48,493 bases of DNA from Fidelibacterota bacterium (GTDB lineage: Bacteria > Fidelibacterota > Marinisomatia > Marinisomatales > JAADGP01): NCBI GenBank assembly GCA_027021785.1, contig JALUTR010000145.1, positions 1-48,493 of the forward strand, given 5' to 3'. Positions 22,433 through 33,005 of the stretch are shown here, in pieces (position 1 is the first letter of the stretch; each line of letters opens with the position of its first letter). The translations under genes and the position numbers were made by a program. Under the pieces are notes generated by a model that searched no databases, was not told where the DNA came from, and saw only the letters and a list, made by a program, of their open reading frames with translations.

Positions 22433-23559
22433 GGCCGGGTCGCGTTTTTATGGGCCCGGAACGCCAGACGCCTGCGCTCTTCGGAATACCGGGCCGTCAT
22501 TCCCAGCTCGTCAATCAGCGAATAAATAGGACGGTATAGGCGATAATTCTTTGCCTCTCCCAGCAAAGGGAGAAGTTTGTCTATCACCGCGGGATCGTTA
22601 AATTGTCCCAATTTACGAATGGCTTTTTTCCGGAGGGAAAGTGGGTAGTCGTTATTCAGGGCGATCTCCGAAAGAGTTAACTTGACCTCGGGATCATCGA
22701 AATCTCCCAGGGCATCCATCAGGGTATTCAATAAGCTGAAATATTGTTTTTTGCCGGTATTATAGGTGTCCAGTAGCGTCAGGATTAATTTTTCTTCCTT
22801 CACCCCGGCAAGGGTGTTGAGAGCGAAATCGCGGACTTCGAGATTTGTGGTCGGATCTCCCAGCAGTTCCGTGAAAGCGCTGACAACTTCGGTGGAATTT
22901 TTCTTGCCGAGAATCTCAACCGCGCGGTTGCGAACGCCGATACTGACATCGGGATCTTTGGCAATGTTCAGTAAAACCGGGATTACTTCCTCATTCCCCA
23001 AAGCGCCCAGGGTTTCGGTGAGTAATTTTTCGGTGCGGGAGAGGTTTGCCCTGGCCACTTCGTATAAATCCAACAGGGCAAGCAGTTGGTCCTTGGTACG
23101 AACTTTATTAAGGTATTTTACCAGGGTTAAATGAAGTTGGTTGGACTTTTTCTCCACGTTGTGCATGGCCTGCACCATTGCTTCCGGCGCTTTTGGGTTT
23201 TCACGGAATTCGGCCAATAATTCGATTGAGGCTTCCATAAAAGTAATGTCCATCGCGTCGGCGTTTGATACAACCTTGGCAATGGCATTCAGGGCCGTGG
23301 GATGCTGGGTTTCCGCCAGGGCTTTACCCGCAGCGATACGGACATCGAAAGGTTGGTTGGAATCATTGTAGATACTGATTAATTCTTCCAACGCCTGAAC
23401 GCGACCGTCCTGATAGGCCATGCGCAGTTTCTCAATATCGCTGTGCATGAGTTCACCATAACCCTTTTTCCCTCTTCCAAACAGGGTCAGTTGTTTGACC
23501 TTGGAACAGGCCGAAAAAAGCAGCAATCCCGATAGAAAAATGGTTAGAAGTTTATTCAT
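22429..23559 (-). CDS. HEAT-repeat-containing lipoprotein
   Basis: MNKLLTIFLSGLLLFSAC lipobox followed by repeated HEAT-like helices (e.g. DVSIGVRNRAVEILGKKNSTEVVSAFTELLGD). Confidence 0.75.
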   Translation of the reverse strand: MNKLLTIFLSGLLLFSACSKVKQLTLFGRGKKGYGELMHSDIEKLRMAYQDGRVQALEELISIYNDSNQPFDVRIAAGKALAETQHPTALNAIAKVVSNADAMDITFMEASIELLAEFRENPKAPEAMVQAMHNVEKKSNQLHLTLVKYLNKVRTKDQLLALLDLYEVARANLSRTEKLLTETLGALGNEEVIPVLLNIAKDPDVSIGVRNRAVEILGKKNSTEVVSAFTELLGDPTTNLEVRDFALNTLAGVKEEKLILTLLDTYNTGKKQYFSLLNTLMDALGDFDDPEVKLTLSEIALNNDYPLSLRKKAIRKLGQFNDPAVIDKLLPLLGEAKNYRLYRPIYSLIDELGMTARYSEERRRLAFRAHKNATRP

Positions 23560-24292
23560 CGGTTTCCCATTGCCGGAGCACGAAATCTTGCCCGTCAAAA
23601 TAACCATAAGAATTGTTATGAATCCAGTCGCCCAGAATTACCAATCGTCCACCCCCCACGGCTAAATCAACAGCCTGGTGATAATGCCCGGTAATTACGT
23701 AATCGTATCCGTTCATCATATGACTTAAAGCGTAGGTTTTTAATTCCCCCTGTACCCGCAGATTATAGGCTTCGGGATGCGTATTCTGGTGCCCGCGATT
23801 GGCGATCCATTGGGCGAAGTTATACCCAATCGTCGGATGTAACCAACGGTAGAACCATATAAAGACCGGGTTTCGAATGATTGCTTTCAATAGGCGATAA
23901 CCTTTATCCCAGGAAATAATACCGTCACCGTGGGTTACGTAGAATTTCTTGCCGGCTAATTCGAACGAGGTGTCGTTAAAATATGTCTTTGTGGTCAGCG
24001 TGTCGGTAACGAAATCCAACACCCAGTAATCGTGGTTTCCCAACACGTAATGGATTTCAATCCCCTGTTGCTTTAGTTGGTGAAGTTTGCTGAAAAATTC
24101 AAAATACATCTTGGGAATCAGGTGGGGATACTCGAAATAGAAGTTGAATAAATCCCCCACGATAAACAACGACCCCCCGGTTTGGACAATCTGTTGGAAA
24201 AACCGGAACAACCTTTGCTGTCGTTCAATCCCTTGCCGGGTTGGTGACAGCATTAAATGAATGTCGGAAATAAAATAAACGGGTAAACGCAT
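23552..24292 (-). CDS. Metallophosphoesterase, UDP-2,3-diacylglucosamine diphosphatase-like (LpxH-like)
   Basis: YFISDIHL...FIVGDLFNFYFEY...YVLGNHDYW...VTHGDG...VITGHYHQ. Confidence 0.8.
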   Translation of the reverse strand: MRLPVYFISDIHLMLSPTRQGIERQQRLFRFFQQIVQTGGSLFIVGDLFNFYFEYPHLIPKMYFEFFSKLHQLKQQGIEIHYVLGNHDYWVLDFVTDTLTTKTYFNDTSFELAGKKFYVTHGDGIISWDKGYRLLKAIIRNPVFIWFYRWLHPTIGYNFAQWIANRGHQNTHPEAYNLRVQGELKTYALSHMMNGYDYVITGHYHQAVDLAVGGGRLVILGDWIHNNSYGYFDGQDFVLRQWETDE

Positions 24293-24487
24293 GAACGGGC
24301 GAACTTAGCGTTTCGAACCGGTTCAGGCAAATAAATTGTCAGGCGGATTGGCGCTGTCAATGGGGACTGTTTCGGATCCCTTTACCCGACGAAAATCCGG
24401 GGGGAAGGAAACCGTTTCGAGGAAGCTGGGGTTTTTGCCGATGTCCGTCCCGCTTATATGGCGGGATTGATGAAACGGGATAAGTGA

Positions 24488-24952
24488 TTAATCCTGGGAG
24501 TAGACGATTTTGTTATTAGTAAAAAAAAGCTCATTTACGATTACCGTCCGAGTGGAAATATCGGGTATGTCGTTTTGGATGGAACGGATTATTTGGTTCA
24601 GTTCCTGAATGGATCTGGTATATATTCTGACCGTAATATATTTTTCACCAACCGTTGTATTCGCCGACCGGACACCATTGATCGTGGAGATATAATCCAG
24701 GGCCCGTTTTTCCACTTCAGGGGTGAAAGACCGTTTAAATATGATATCGACATAGGCAATGATTCCTCTACCGAGGCGTTCATGATCCAGGTCGGCACAA
24801 AATCTGCGAATAAATCCATTGTCGATCATTTTTTTCACGCGTCGACTGACGGCCTGCCTGGTTAGTCCAACCTTTTTCCCAAGATTTTGAAATGGAATCC
24901 GGCCATCTTCCTGCAGGATATCCAATATTCTGTAATCAATGTCATCCAACAT
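24488..24952 (-). CDS. Lrp/AsnC-family transcriptional regulator
   Basis: LDDIDYRILDILQEDGRIPFQNLGKKVGLTRQAVSRRVKKMIDNGFIRRF HTH, C-terminal RAM-like domain. Confidence 0.9.
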   Translation of the reverse strand: MLDDIDYRILDILQEDGRIPFQNLGKKVGLTRQAVSRRVKKMIDNGFIRRFCADLDHERLGRGIIAYVDIIFKRSFTPEVEKRALDYISTINGVRSANTTVGEKYITVRIYTRSIQELNQIIRSIQNDIPDISTRTVIVNELFFTNNKIVYSQD

Positions 24953-25036
24953 GATGAATGTCCGGGTTGTTAATAATTCTGACCATATTTGAAATTTTTT
25001 TCATGCTCAACAAACACACAAATATAATGAGCAGTA

Positions 25037-25110
25037 TTGCATAATGCAATTAATACTGATATATGATTGCTATATGCAACCAATCATGTATAAATAGTTG
25101 CAAATTTGAG
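25037..25110. promoter_or_regulatory. Putative phased operator cluster (TTGC-N5-GCAA)
   Basis: TTGCATAATGCAA (25037-25049), TTGCTATATGCAA (25067-25079) and weaker TTGCAAATTTGAG (25098-25110), centres about 30-31 bp apart, between divergent lrp-like and SSS genes. Confidence 0.55.
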
Positions 25111-25203
25111 AAATATATTTTAAAATGATTGCGTATAGACTACTGCTTGATACAATTACATCCCTTCGGCCCGTAAGGATATACTTAAAAAGAAAGATCA
25201 GGT

Positions 25204-26799
25204 ATGCCCGCATTCAACATAAATCTTATCGATTTATCTATTGTAGGTGTCTATGTCATATTCATTGTCGCACTCGGTTTGCACTTCGCAAAAAAGCACG
25301 AAAGTGCGGAGGAATATTTCCTGGGCGGCCGCAGGTTTACCTGGCCTATCATTGGTTTATCGCTTTATGCTTCCAATATGTCAAGCAGCAGCCTGGTGGG
25401 ATTGGCCGGCAGCGCCTATGGAACGGGCATATCGGTGTACAACTACGAGTGGATGGCTGCCATTATACTGATTTTTTTTGCTATCTTTTTTCTACCGTAT
25501 TTTCTACGATCACAGGTGTACACCATGCCCGAATTCCTGGAGAAACGCTACGACAGCAGGGCCCGTTATTATTTCTCAGCGCTGAATATTTTTATGACGA
25601 TTGTGATTGATACCGCCGGAACATTGTATGCCGGGGCGTTGATTATTAACCTTATTTTTCCCGCCATCCCCCTATGGCAAACGATGCTGGCCCTGGCATT
25701 GGTCGCGGGAGCCTACACCATTGCCGGAGGGTTATCCGCGGTGGTTTATACCGATGCGATACAGGCCGTACTTCTCACCGCGGGCGCTGTCATAATCGCG
25801 ATAGTGGCATTTGTTAAGGTTGGCTCCTGGAGTGCCGTGACCGCGGTAACGCCCCCGGAAATGCTTAGTGTGTTTATGCCTTTGGATGATTCCTTCCTCC
25901 CCTGGCTTGGGATCTTAACCGGTGTCCCCATACTGGGGTTTTATTTTTGGTGCACGAATCAGTTCATGGTCCAGCGTGTACTTGGGGCGAAGAGCATTGA
26001 GCACGGACGCTGGGGGGCGTTGTTTGCCGGGTTGCTTAAACTGCCGGTGATTTTCATCATGGTTTTGCCCGGAACCATGGCCAGGGTTTTGTACCCTGAT
26101 TTGCCACGTGCCGATTTGGCGTTCCCCAGCCTGATGTTCGGTCTCCTGCCGGTGGGTGTCCGGGGATTTATAATGGCGGGCCTTTTGGCGGCCATCATGT
26201 CCAGTATTGACTCCACTCTGAATTCCGCTTCCACGTTGCTTACCATGGATTTCTTTAAGAAACTCCGTCCGAAAACGAGCAGCGAGGGATTAATGTGGGC
26301 CGGGCGTATTTTTACCTTTGTGTTTATGGCGTTGGCGGCAGCCTGGGCGCCGCAAATCCTCAAATTCCCCTCCCTGTTTCAATATCTGCAGACGGTTCTG
26401 GCATATGCCAGCCCACCCATCGTGGCACTGTTTCTGGTGGGATTGTTCTGGAAACGGGCGAATGCCCAGGGCGCTTTCGCGGGAATTGTCGTCGGGTTCA
26501 TTTTTGGCCTTGGCCAATTTATCATCCGGATAATCGCTCCGGATACCACATGGTTGCCGGATATTCATTTCCTTTATATGGCCCTTATTCTGCTTATATT
26601 AACAACCCTGACAATTATAACGGCAAGTTTGCTGACATCGGCGCCGGATAATGAAAAAGTTAAAGCCTATATCTGGAAACGGTCAGACTATGACGCGGAA
26701 ACCAAAGAATTGGCCTTGTTGCCCTGGTATAAAAATTTTCGTGTTCAAGCCGCTATATTATTTGTTCTAACCGTTCTGTTTGTCGGAATGTTTGCCTAA
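25204..26799 (+). CDS. Sodium:solute symporter (SSS family, SglT-like)
   Basis: EEYFLGGRRFTWPIIGLSLYASNMSSSSLVGLAG, multiple TMs. Confidence 0.9.
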   Translation: MPAFNINLIDLSIVGVYVIFIVALGLHFAKKHESAEEYFLGGRRFTWPIIGLSLYASNMSSSSLVGLAGSAYGTGISVYNYEWMAAIILIFFAIFFLPYFLRSQVYTMPEFLEKRYDSRARYYFSALNIFMTIVIDTAGTLYAGALIINLIFPAIPLWQTMLALALVAGAYTIAGGLSAVVYTDAIQAVLLTAGAVIIAIVAFVKVGSWSAVTAVTPPEMLSVFMPLDDSFLPWLGILTGVPILGFYFWCTNQFMVQRVLGAKSIEHGRWGALFAGLLKLPVIFIMVLPGTMARVLYPDLPRADLAFPSLMFGLLPVGVRGFIMAGLLAAIMSSIDSTLNSASTLLTMDFFKKLRPKTSSEGLMWAGRIFTFVFMALAAAWAPQILKFPSLFQYLQTVLAYASPPIVALFLVGLFWKRANAQGAFAGIVVGFIFGLGQFIIRIIAPDTTWLPDIHFLYMALILLILTTLTIITASLLTSAPDNEKVKAYIWKRSDYDAETKELALLPWYKNFRVQAAILFVLTVLFVGMFA

Positions 26800-26933
26800 C
26801 CAAAGTCCTGCCGGTTATGTATCTTCGGATTGATCTTTCTGAACTGAAAACATTCGCTCAATTATTATTTGCGCGATTTATTATCCCAAGTGTTATTATT
26901 ATGCGTCTGCCGGCGCGCTGAAAGAGAAAGGTG

Positions 26934-27830
26934 ATGAAAATGAAAAAAATATTATTCGTTGTGGCCATTCTCCTGGTTTTAACCGGTGGTTGCGAAAACA
27001 CAAATCGGAGTTCGCTTGGAAAGTTGACTCCTCCTGACGGGAATAATGTATTGGTTGTTGCTCATCGTGGTTATTGGAGAACCGCTCCCGAAAATTCATT
27101 GCAGGCAATTGAAAACAGCATTGAAATAGGTGCCGATATAGTCGAAATTGATGTCCGGAAGACAAAAGATAATCAATTTGTATTAATGCACGACGAAACG
27201 GTTGATAGAACCACGAATGGGAGCGGAAAGGTTGAAGATTATACATTGGATTCATTAAAACAATTGTATCTGAAAGATGTTACCGGGGCGCTGACCCAAC
27301 AGAAAATCCCAACCTTGAAAGAGGTTATGCTTTTAGCGAAAGGTAGAATACTGGTAAACCTGGATAAAAGTGAAAATTATATTTCCGAAGTGTATGAATT
27401 GTTACGGGAAACCGGGACCGTGCAACAGGCAATCTTTAAAGGATCAAAACCGATTTCGATCGTACGGCAAAAATACGGATCGGTTTTGGACAGTATCGTT
27501 TATATGCCCATTGTAAACCGGGAAACGAGCCCGACGGCGGATTATATAAACGAATTTGAAAAAGGTATTAATCCGATGGCTTATGAAGTAATATATGAGA
27601 CAGAGGATTCACCGATAATAGAATATATTGAAACCATTAAGGAAAACAAGGACCATGTTTGGGTAAATACTTTATGGGCTTCACTATGTGCCGGACGCGA
27701 TGATGACAAAGCAGTCGACAATCCTGACGAAGCGTGGGGCTGGGTAATACAAAACGGAGCCACCATTCTCCAGACTGATCGGCCGAAACTGATGTTGTCG
27801 TATTTAAGAAAAAAAGGATTGCATAAATGA
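26934..27830 (+). CDS. Glycerophosphodiester phosphodiesterase-family lipoprotein
   Basis: Lipobox LVLTGGC; VVAHRGYWRTAPENSLQAIENSIEIGADIVEIDVRKTKDNQFVLMHDETVDRTTNGSG. Confidence 0.9.
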   Translation: MKMKKILFVVAILLVLTGGCENTNRSSLGKLTPPDGNNVLVVAHRGYWRTAPENSLQAIENSIEIGADIVEIDVRKTKDNQFVLMHDETVDRTTNGSGKVEDYTLDSLKQLYLKDVTGALTQQKIPTLKEVMLLAKGRILVNLDKSENYISEVYELLRETGTVQQAIFKGSKPISIVRQKYGSVLDSIVYMPIVNRETSPTADYINEFEKGINPMAYEVIYETEDSPIIEYIETIKENKDHVWVNTLWASLCAGRDDDKAVDNPDEAWGWVIQNGATILQTDRPKLMLSYLRKKGLHK

Positions 27831-27922
27831 AAGCGGGACGGCATCCGATAATCATTACCCGCGAGTCGGACCTTGGTTTTGGAAACGAAGTGATAAATAA
27901 TTATGAACAATAGGAGATTTTC

Positions 27923-29773
27923 ATGTTGGATGTCATCATAGTATTCGCATTTATAATCTACAGCATCGGTTCCGGTTTCAGGGCCAAATCCAAGGCTTCC
28001 GAAAACCTGGAGGAGTATTTTTTGGCCGGCCGTACCGTCAGCGGCTGGAAAGCAGGTTTCAGTATGGCTGCCACGCAATATGCCGCGGATACTCCCCTGT
28101 TGGTCACGGGATTGATTGCCACCGGGGGTATTTTCATGCTCTGGCGGCTCTGGATTTACGGCCTGGCGTTTTTAATGATGGGGTTCATCCTGGGCCGGGC
28201 CTGGCGCCGCGCGATGGTGTTAACCGATGCCGAATTAACCGAAATCCGTTATAGTGGTGAAGGTGTGTTGGCCCTGAGAAGCTTAAAGGCTATTTATTAC
28301 GGCACGGTGATAAACTGCACCGTGATGGCTATGGTGCTGGTGGCCGCCACCCGGATATCGGAGACGTTCCTCTACTGGCATTTGTGGCTGCCGCAAGGGC
28401 TTTACAGCACCATTCTGGGTTGGATTCAGGCGATGGGAATTAATCTTTCGTCCGGGGCAACCCATTTGGATCCGATGGTGGCTACCACGAATAACGTTAT
28501 CAGTATTTTAGTGATTGTGGCTTTCACGGCCCTTTATTCCACAACCGGTGGGTTGCGCAGTGTTATTGCCACGGACGTCGTTCAGTTCTCGATAGCAATG
28601 GTTGCGACGTTGATTTACGCTGTTGTCGCCGTGTCCCGGGCCGGCGGACTCGATACCATGATTGATAAAATGGTATCCCTGTATGGCGCGGCCCGGACAA
28701 GTGAAATTCTTTCCTTCAGTCCCGATGGCTGGGATATGTTGTGGCCTTTTCTGATTCTCATCGGATTGCAGTGGTTCTTCCAGATGAACAGTGATGGTAC
28801 CGGTTACCTGGCACAACGGACCATGGCCTGCCGGACGGATCGGGGCGCACGCTCGGCGGGGTTCATTTTCACGGTGGCACAGGTCCTTATTCGCAGTCTG
28901 TTCTGGTTACCTATCGGAATAGCGCTGTTGGTGATTTATCCCTACGAAGCAAGTGCCGTTGGCAAGGAAACGTTTGTCTCCAGTCGTGAAATATTGTTTG
29001 CTACCGGAATAAAGGAATTATTACCGGTCGGAATAAAAGGGCTCATGCTCACCGGTTTGCTTGCCGCTTTGGCGTCGACGATCGACACGCATCTTACCTG
29101 GGGCGCCAGTTACTGGAGTAACGATATTTATTTACGCCTGATAAACAAAACATGGTTAAAGCGTAAACCCTCATCAAAAGAACTGGTAATCGTTGCCCGC
29201 CTCTCGAACATTCTGATCCTGGCAATCGCCCTCACGATCATGGCCAACCTCGGTTCCATTCAGACGGCATGGTACATTACCCTGCTGTTTGGCGCCGGCA
29301 CAGGTTCGGTATTGATTCTCAGGTGGTTCTGGGAAAGGATCAACCTCTATTCCGAACTGGCTGCCATGGCCGCTTCACTGATTATCGCCCCCATCATCCT
29401 GTTTACGGTTGACGCGGAATGGCTCAAATTATTGTTGATGTCGGCCTCCTCCACCGTGATCGTGCTGATCGTAACCTGGTTAACGCCGGATACCGACAAG
29501 GATGTTTTGGATCGTTTCTACCAACGGGTCGAGCCTCCCGGTCTTTGGCGAAAAACCGCTGCCAGGTTAGAACTGGATGTCCAAAACCCAGGGCGGGAAT
29601 TTCGCCAGGGCGCTTATCTGGTACTGACTACCGCCGCGACCGTATACTTGCTGTTGGTGGGAATCGGCAAATTGATGCTCCCGGATCCCCTGGGCTCGTC
29701 CCTGTGGGCCTGGATTTACGTACTCCTGGGAATCGCCAGTGTCCCCCTGTGGTGGAAAAAGGTGTTCGCGTAA
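27923..29773 (+). CDS. Sodium:solute symporter family protein (616 aa)
   Basis: EEYFLAGRTVSGWKAGFSMAATQYAADTPLLVTGL; SSS-like multi-TM protein. Confidence 0.85.
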   Translation: MLDVIIVFAFIIYSIGSGFRAKSKASENLEEYFLAGRTVSGWKAGFSMAATQYAADTPLLVTGLIATGGIFMLWRLWIYGLAFLMMGFILGRAWRRAMVLTDAELTEIRYSGEGVLALRSLKAIYYGTVINCTVMAMVLVAATRISETFLYWHLWLPQGLYSTILGWIQAMGINLSSGATHLDPMVATTNNVISILVIVAFTALYSTTGGLRSVIATDVVQFSIAMVATLIYAVVAVSRAGGLDTMIDKMVSLYGAARTSEILSFSPDGWDMLWPFLILIGLQWFFQMNSDGTGYLAQRTMACRTDRGARSAGFIFTVAQVLIRSLFWLPIGIALLVIYPYEASAVGKETFVSSREILFATGIKELLPVGIKGLMLTGLLAALASTIDTHLTWGASYWSNDIYLRLINKTWLKRKPSSKELVIVARLSNILILAIALTIMANLGSIQTAWYITLLFGAGTGSVLILRWFWERINLYSELAAMAASLIIAPIILFTVDAEWLKLLLMSASSTVIVLIVTWLTPDTDKDVLDRFYQRVEPPGLWRKTAARLELDVQNPGREFRQGAYLVLTTAATVYLLLVGIGKLMLPDPLGSSLWAWIYVLLGIASVPLWWKKVFA

Positions 29774-29831
29774 AATAAGCGCGAGCGTAAAAACTGTTCA
29801 TTAATTTTATTTCGAAATTCAGGAAATCCTT

Positions 29832-32800
29832 ATGTCAAAACTATCATTCACGGCCGTTATTTTTGATCTGGACGGTGTCATTACCCAAACCGCGCTGGTT
29901 CACAGCCGGGCCTGGAAGGAAATGTTCGATGAATATCTGCGCTTCCGCGAAAAACAATATGGCGAACCGTTCCGGGAATTCACCCATGATCGTGACTACC
30001 TTCCGTACGTTGATGGAAAACCAAGATACGAAGGGGTGCAATCGTTCCTGAAAGCAAGGGGCATCGATATTCCCCGGGGAGATCCCCAGGATCCTCCGGA
30101 TGAGGAAACCGTCTGTGGTCTGGGAAACCGGAAAAATCAAAAATTCAATGAAGTCCTGGAACGGGATGGAGTCGCGGTATACAAGAGCACGGTTTCGTTG
30201 GTCAAACAGTTGAAGGATGAAGGGATTCGTGTCGGTGTGGCTTCTTCCAGCAAGAATTGCAAGACGATCCTGGAAACGGCCGGGATAGAGGACCTTTTTG
30301 AAGTGCGCATCGACGGCGTTTCATCGGTCGAACTCAATCTGAAAGGGAAACCGGAACCGGATATTTTCACTACCGCCTGCGATTATCTGGGCGCTGCATA
30401 CGATCGGTCGGTTGTGGTGGAGGATGCCGTGGCCGGTGTTCAGGCCGGCGCCAACGGCAACTTCGGTTTGGTTGTGGGGGTCGCGCGCGAAAACAATGAA
30501 CGGGAATTGAAATTGAACGGCGCCGATATTGTGGTGCGGGACCTGGAGGAAATCGGTATCGAAAAAATCGAGGAATGGTTTCGCAAGGGGTTGGAAGAGG
30601 ATCAATGGAGTCTTAATTATTATGACTACGTTCCCGAGCGGGAACGAACCCGGGAAGCATTGTGCACTGTCGGCAACGGGTATTTCGGTACGCGGGGAGC
30701 GGCGGAAGAATCCGGGGCCGATACGATTCATTATCCCGGCACCTATCTCGCGGGAGTCTACAACCGGTTGCAGTCCGAAATCCACGGCAAAAACATCGTT
30801 AACGAAGATCTGGTCAACTGTCCCAACTGGTTGCCGATCCGGTGGCGAATCGGGGCCGGCCCCTGGACGGAACCGAATAACGTGGAAATAATCGATTTCC
30901 ATCACCGGCTTGATCTGAAAGGCGGAATTCTGCACCGTAACATGGTCGTACGCGATGAAAAAGGACGGGAAACACGGGTGGAATCGGAACGCCTGGCCAG
31001 CATGGCCGATCCGCATTGCGCCGCCCTCCGATACCGTTTGACCCCCCTCAATTACAACGCCACGATCACGGTCCGTTCGGGCCTTGTGTACGACGTTACC
31101 AATACGGGCGTTGAACGATACCGGGACCTGGCAAACCGGCATCTCGAACTTATCGCAAAAGGCGGTGACGGAAATTCCGTCTACGTTCTCATGGAAACGA
31201 ATCAATCCGGGATACGGATTGCCGAGGCCGCGAAAACTTTGGCTTTCGTCGCGAATCAGGAAGAGAATGCGGACGGTATTTTAACGGAAGTTGAAGGTGG
31301 AATATTTACCGGCATTACCACGCCTCTGACCACCGGACAAACGCTGACGATAGAAAAACTGGTATCCATTTATTCCTCGCAGGACACGGATGAGAAGGAT
31401 CCCCTGACGGCGGCGCGGAACTGTGTCGAAACATTAAGAAGATACCGTGGAGTTAAACAAGACAGCGAAAAGGCCTGGGAATCCATCTGGCGGGAAACCG
31501 ATATACGGATCACGGGTGACCGGTTTGCGCAAAAACTGATCAGGTTGAATCAGTACCACCTTCTGATCACAAGATCAATTCACAACGTTGGGATTGACTG
31601 GGGCATACCGGCCCGCGGTCTTCATGGCGAGGCCTATCGGGGTCATATTTTCTGGGACGAATTGTTTTGTCTCCCTTTCTATTGTCTGCATCTCCCGGAA
31701 ACGGCGAAATCAACGCTGCTTTATCGCTACCGGCGCCTTGACAAAGCCCGGGAGGCTGCCGGGGATAGCGGATACCGCGGCGCCATGTTTCCCTGGCAAA
31801 GCGGCAGCGACGGGAGCGAAACAACCCAAAAGTTCCATCTGAATCCGCTGTCAGGCGAATGGGGGGAAGACCACAGTTATTTGCAACGGCATGTATCGAT
31901 CGCGGTTGCCTGGAATGTCTGGAATTATTATCAAATGACGGCGGACAGGGAATTCCTGGCCCGGTACGGGGCCGAAGTGTTCTTTGAGGTCGCCCGGTTC
32001 CTGGCCAGCCTGACAACATTCAATCCGCGAACGGAACGGTATGATATTGAAAAGGTCATGGGACCCGACGAGTTTCACGAAGGGTATCCGGATGCCCGGG
32101 AGGCGGGGCTGAGAAATAACGGTTACACCAACCTCATGGCGGCCTGGGTGTTCGACAAGGCGCAGGAACTTCTTGGTCTGCTTTCTCCCGGCGCCCGACA
32201 ATCGGTCATGGAAAAGATCGGTCTCACGAGCGAAGAAATGTCACGCTGGAAAGACATCGGCAACAAATTGACGATCGGGATTTCCGCTCAGGGCGTCATT
32301 GAACAATTTGACGGGTTTTTCGCGCTGAAGGAATTGGATTGGGACGACTATCGGGAGCGCTATGGAAATCTTTCCCGGCTGGACCGGATCCTGAAAGCCG
32401 AAGGCGATTCTCCGGACCGGTACAAGGTCCTCAAACAGGCCGACACGCTGATGCTGTTTTATCTCCTGGATCCGGAGGAAGTGCGATCCATCCTCATGGA
32501 ACTTGGCTATTCCGCGGACGATCAAATCCTGAAGAAGAATTTCGATTATTATTTTCAACGAACCTCCCACGGCTCAACGCTTAGCTTCATCGTGCACGCG
32601 GCGTTGGCGAATGAAACCGAATATACCCGCCGGGCATGGGAAATGTTTCAGCAATCCCTGTGCAGTGATTATCGCGATATTCAGGGGGGAACCACGGGAG
32701 AGGGCATCCATACCGGTGTGATGGGAGGGGCGATCATGCACGTGTTGAACGCCTATGCCGGCCTGGATTTTTCCGGGGAAAGGCTGCAAATCAATCCCGC

Positions 32801-33005
32801 TTTACCACGGACGTGGCGGGAGATACGGTTTAACGTTATTTTCCGTAAGGTCGGCTATCGATTACGGATTACTTCCAATAGAATCGAAATTACCGCCGGG
32901 GAACGCAATGCCGATCCGGTCGATATTGAAGTCCTTGGTAAAAGGTATTCCCTTCAAACTGGTGTTTCTTTGGAAATAGAATTAACCAGTAAAAATGGAT
33001 CGTAA
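29832..33005 (+). CDS. Fused beta-phosphoglucomutase-like HAD / GH65 family glycoside phosphorylase
   Basis: N-terminal AVIFDLDGVITQTALVHSRAWKEMF...GKPEPDIF; C-terminal GH65 with GTRGAAEE, HGEAYRGHIFWDELF and catalytic-region MGPDEFHEGYPD. Confidence 0.92.
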   Translation: MSKLSFTAVIFDLDGVITQTALVHSRAWKEMFDEYLRFREKQYGEPFREFTHDRDYLPYVDGKPRYEGVQSFLKARGIDIPRGDPQDPPDEETVCGLGNRKNQKFNEVLERDGVAVYKSTVSLVKQLKDEGIRVGVASSSKNCKTILETAGIEDLFEVRIDGVSSVELNLKGKPEPDIFTTACDYLGAAYDRSVVVEDAVAGVQAGANGNFGLVVGVARENNERELKLNGADIVVRDLEEIGIEKIEEWFRKGLEEDQWSLNYYDYVPERERTREALCTVGNGYFGTRGAAEESGADTIHYPGTYLAGVYNRLQSEIHGKNIVNEDLVNCPNWLPIRWRIGAGPWTEPNNVEIIDFHHRLDLKGGILHRNMVVRDEKGRETRVESERLASMADPHCAALRYRLTPLNYNATITVRSGLVYDVTNTGVERYRDLANRHLELIAKGGDGNSVYVLMETNQSGIRIAEAAKTLAFVANQEENADGILTEVEGGIFTGITTPLTTGQTLTIEKLVSIYSSQDTDEKDPLTAARNCVETLRRYRGVKQDSEKAWESIWRETDIRITGDRFAQKLIRLNQYHLLITRSIHNVGIDWGIPARGLHGEAYRGHIFWDELFCLPFYCLHLPETAKSTLLYRYRRLDKAREAAGDSGYRGAMFPWQSGSDGSETTQKFHLNPLSGEWGEDHSYLQRHVSIAVAWNVWNYYQMTADREFLARYGAEVFFEVARFLASLTTFNPRTERYDIEKVMGPDEFHEGYPDAREAGLRNNGYTNLMAAWVFDKAQELLGLLSPGARQSVMEKIGLTSEEMSRWKDIGNKLTIGISAQGVIEQFDGFFALKELDWDDYRERYGNLSRLDRILKAEGDSPDRYKVLKQADTLMLFYLLDPEEVRSILMELGYSADDQILKKNFDYYFQRTSHGSTLSFIVHAALANETEYTRRAWEMFQQSLCSDYRDIQGGTTGEGIHTGVMGGAIMHVLNAYAGLDFSGERLQINPALPRTWREIRFNVIFRKVGYRLRITSNRIEITAGERNADPVDIEVLGKRYSLQTGVSLEIELTSKNGS

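Noticed and set aside
30321-31205. 294-aa minus-strand ORF
   Set aside because: Antisense to the betaPGM/GH65 fusion, no recognisable domain.
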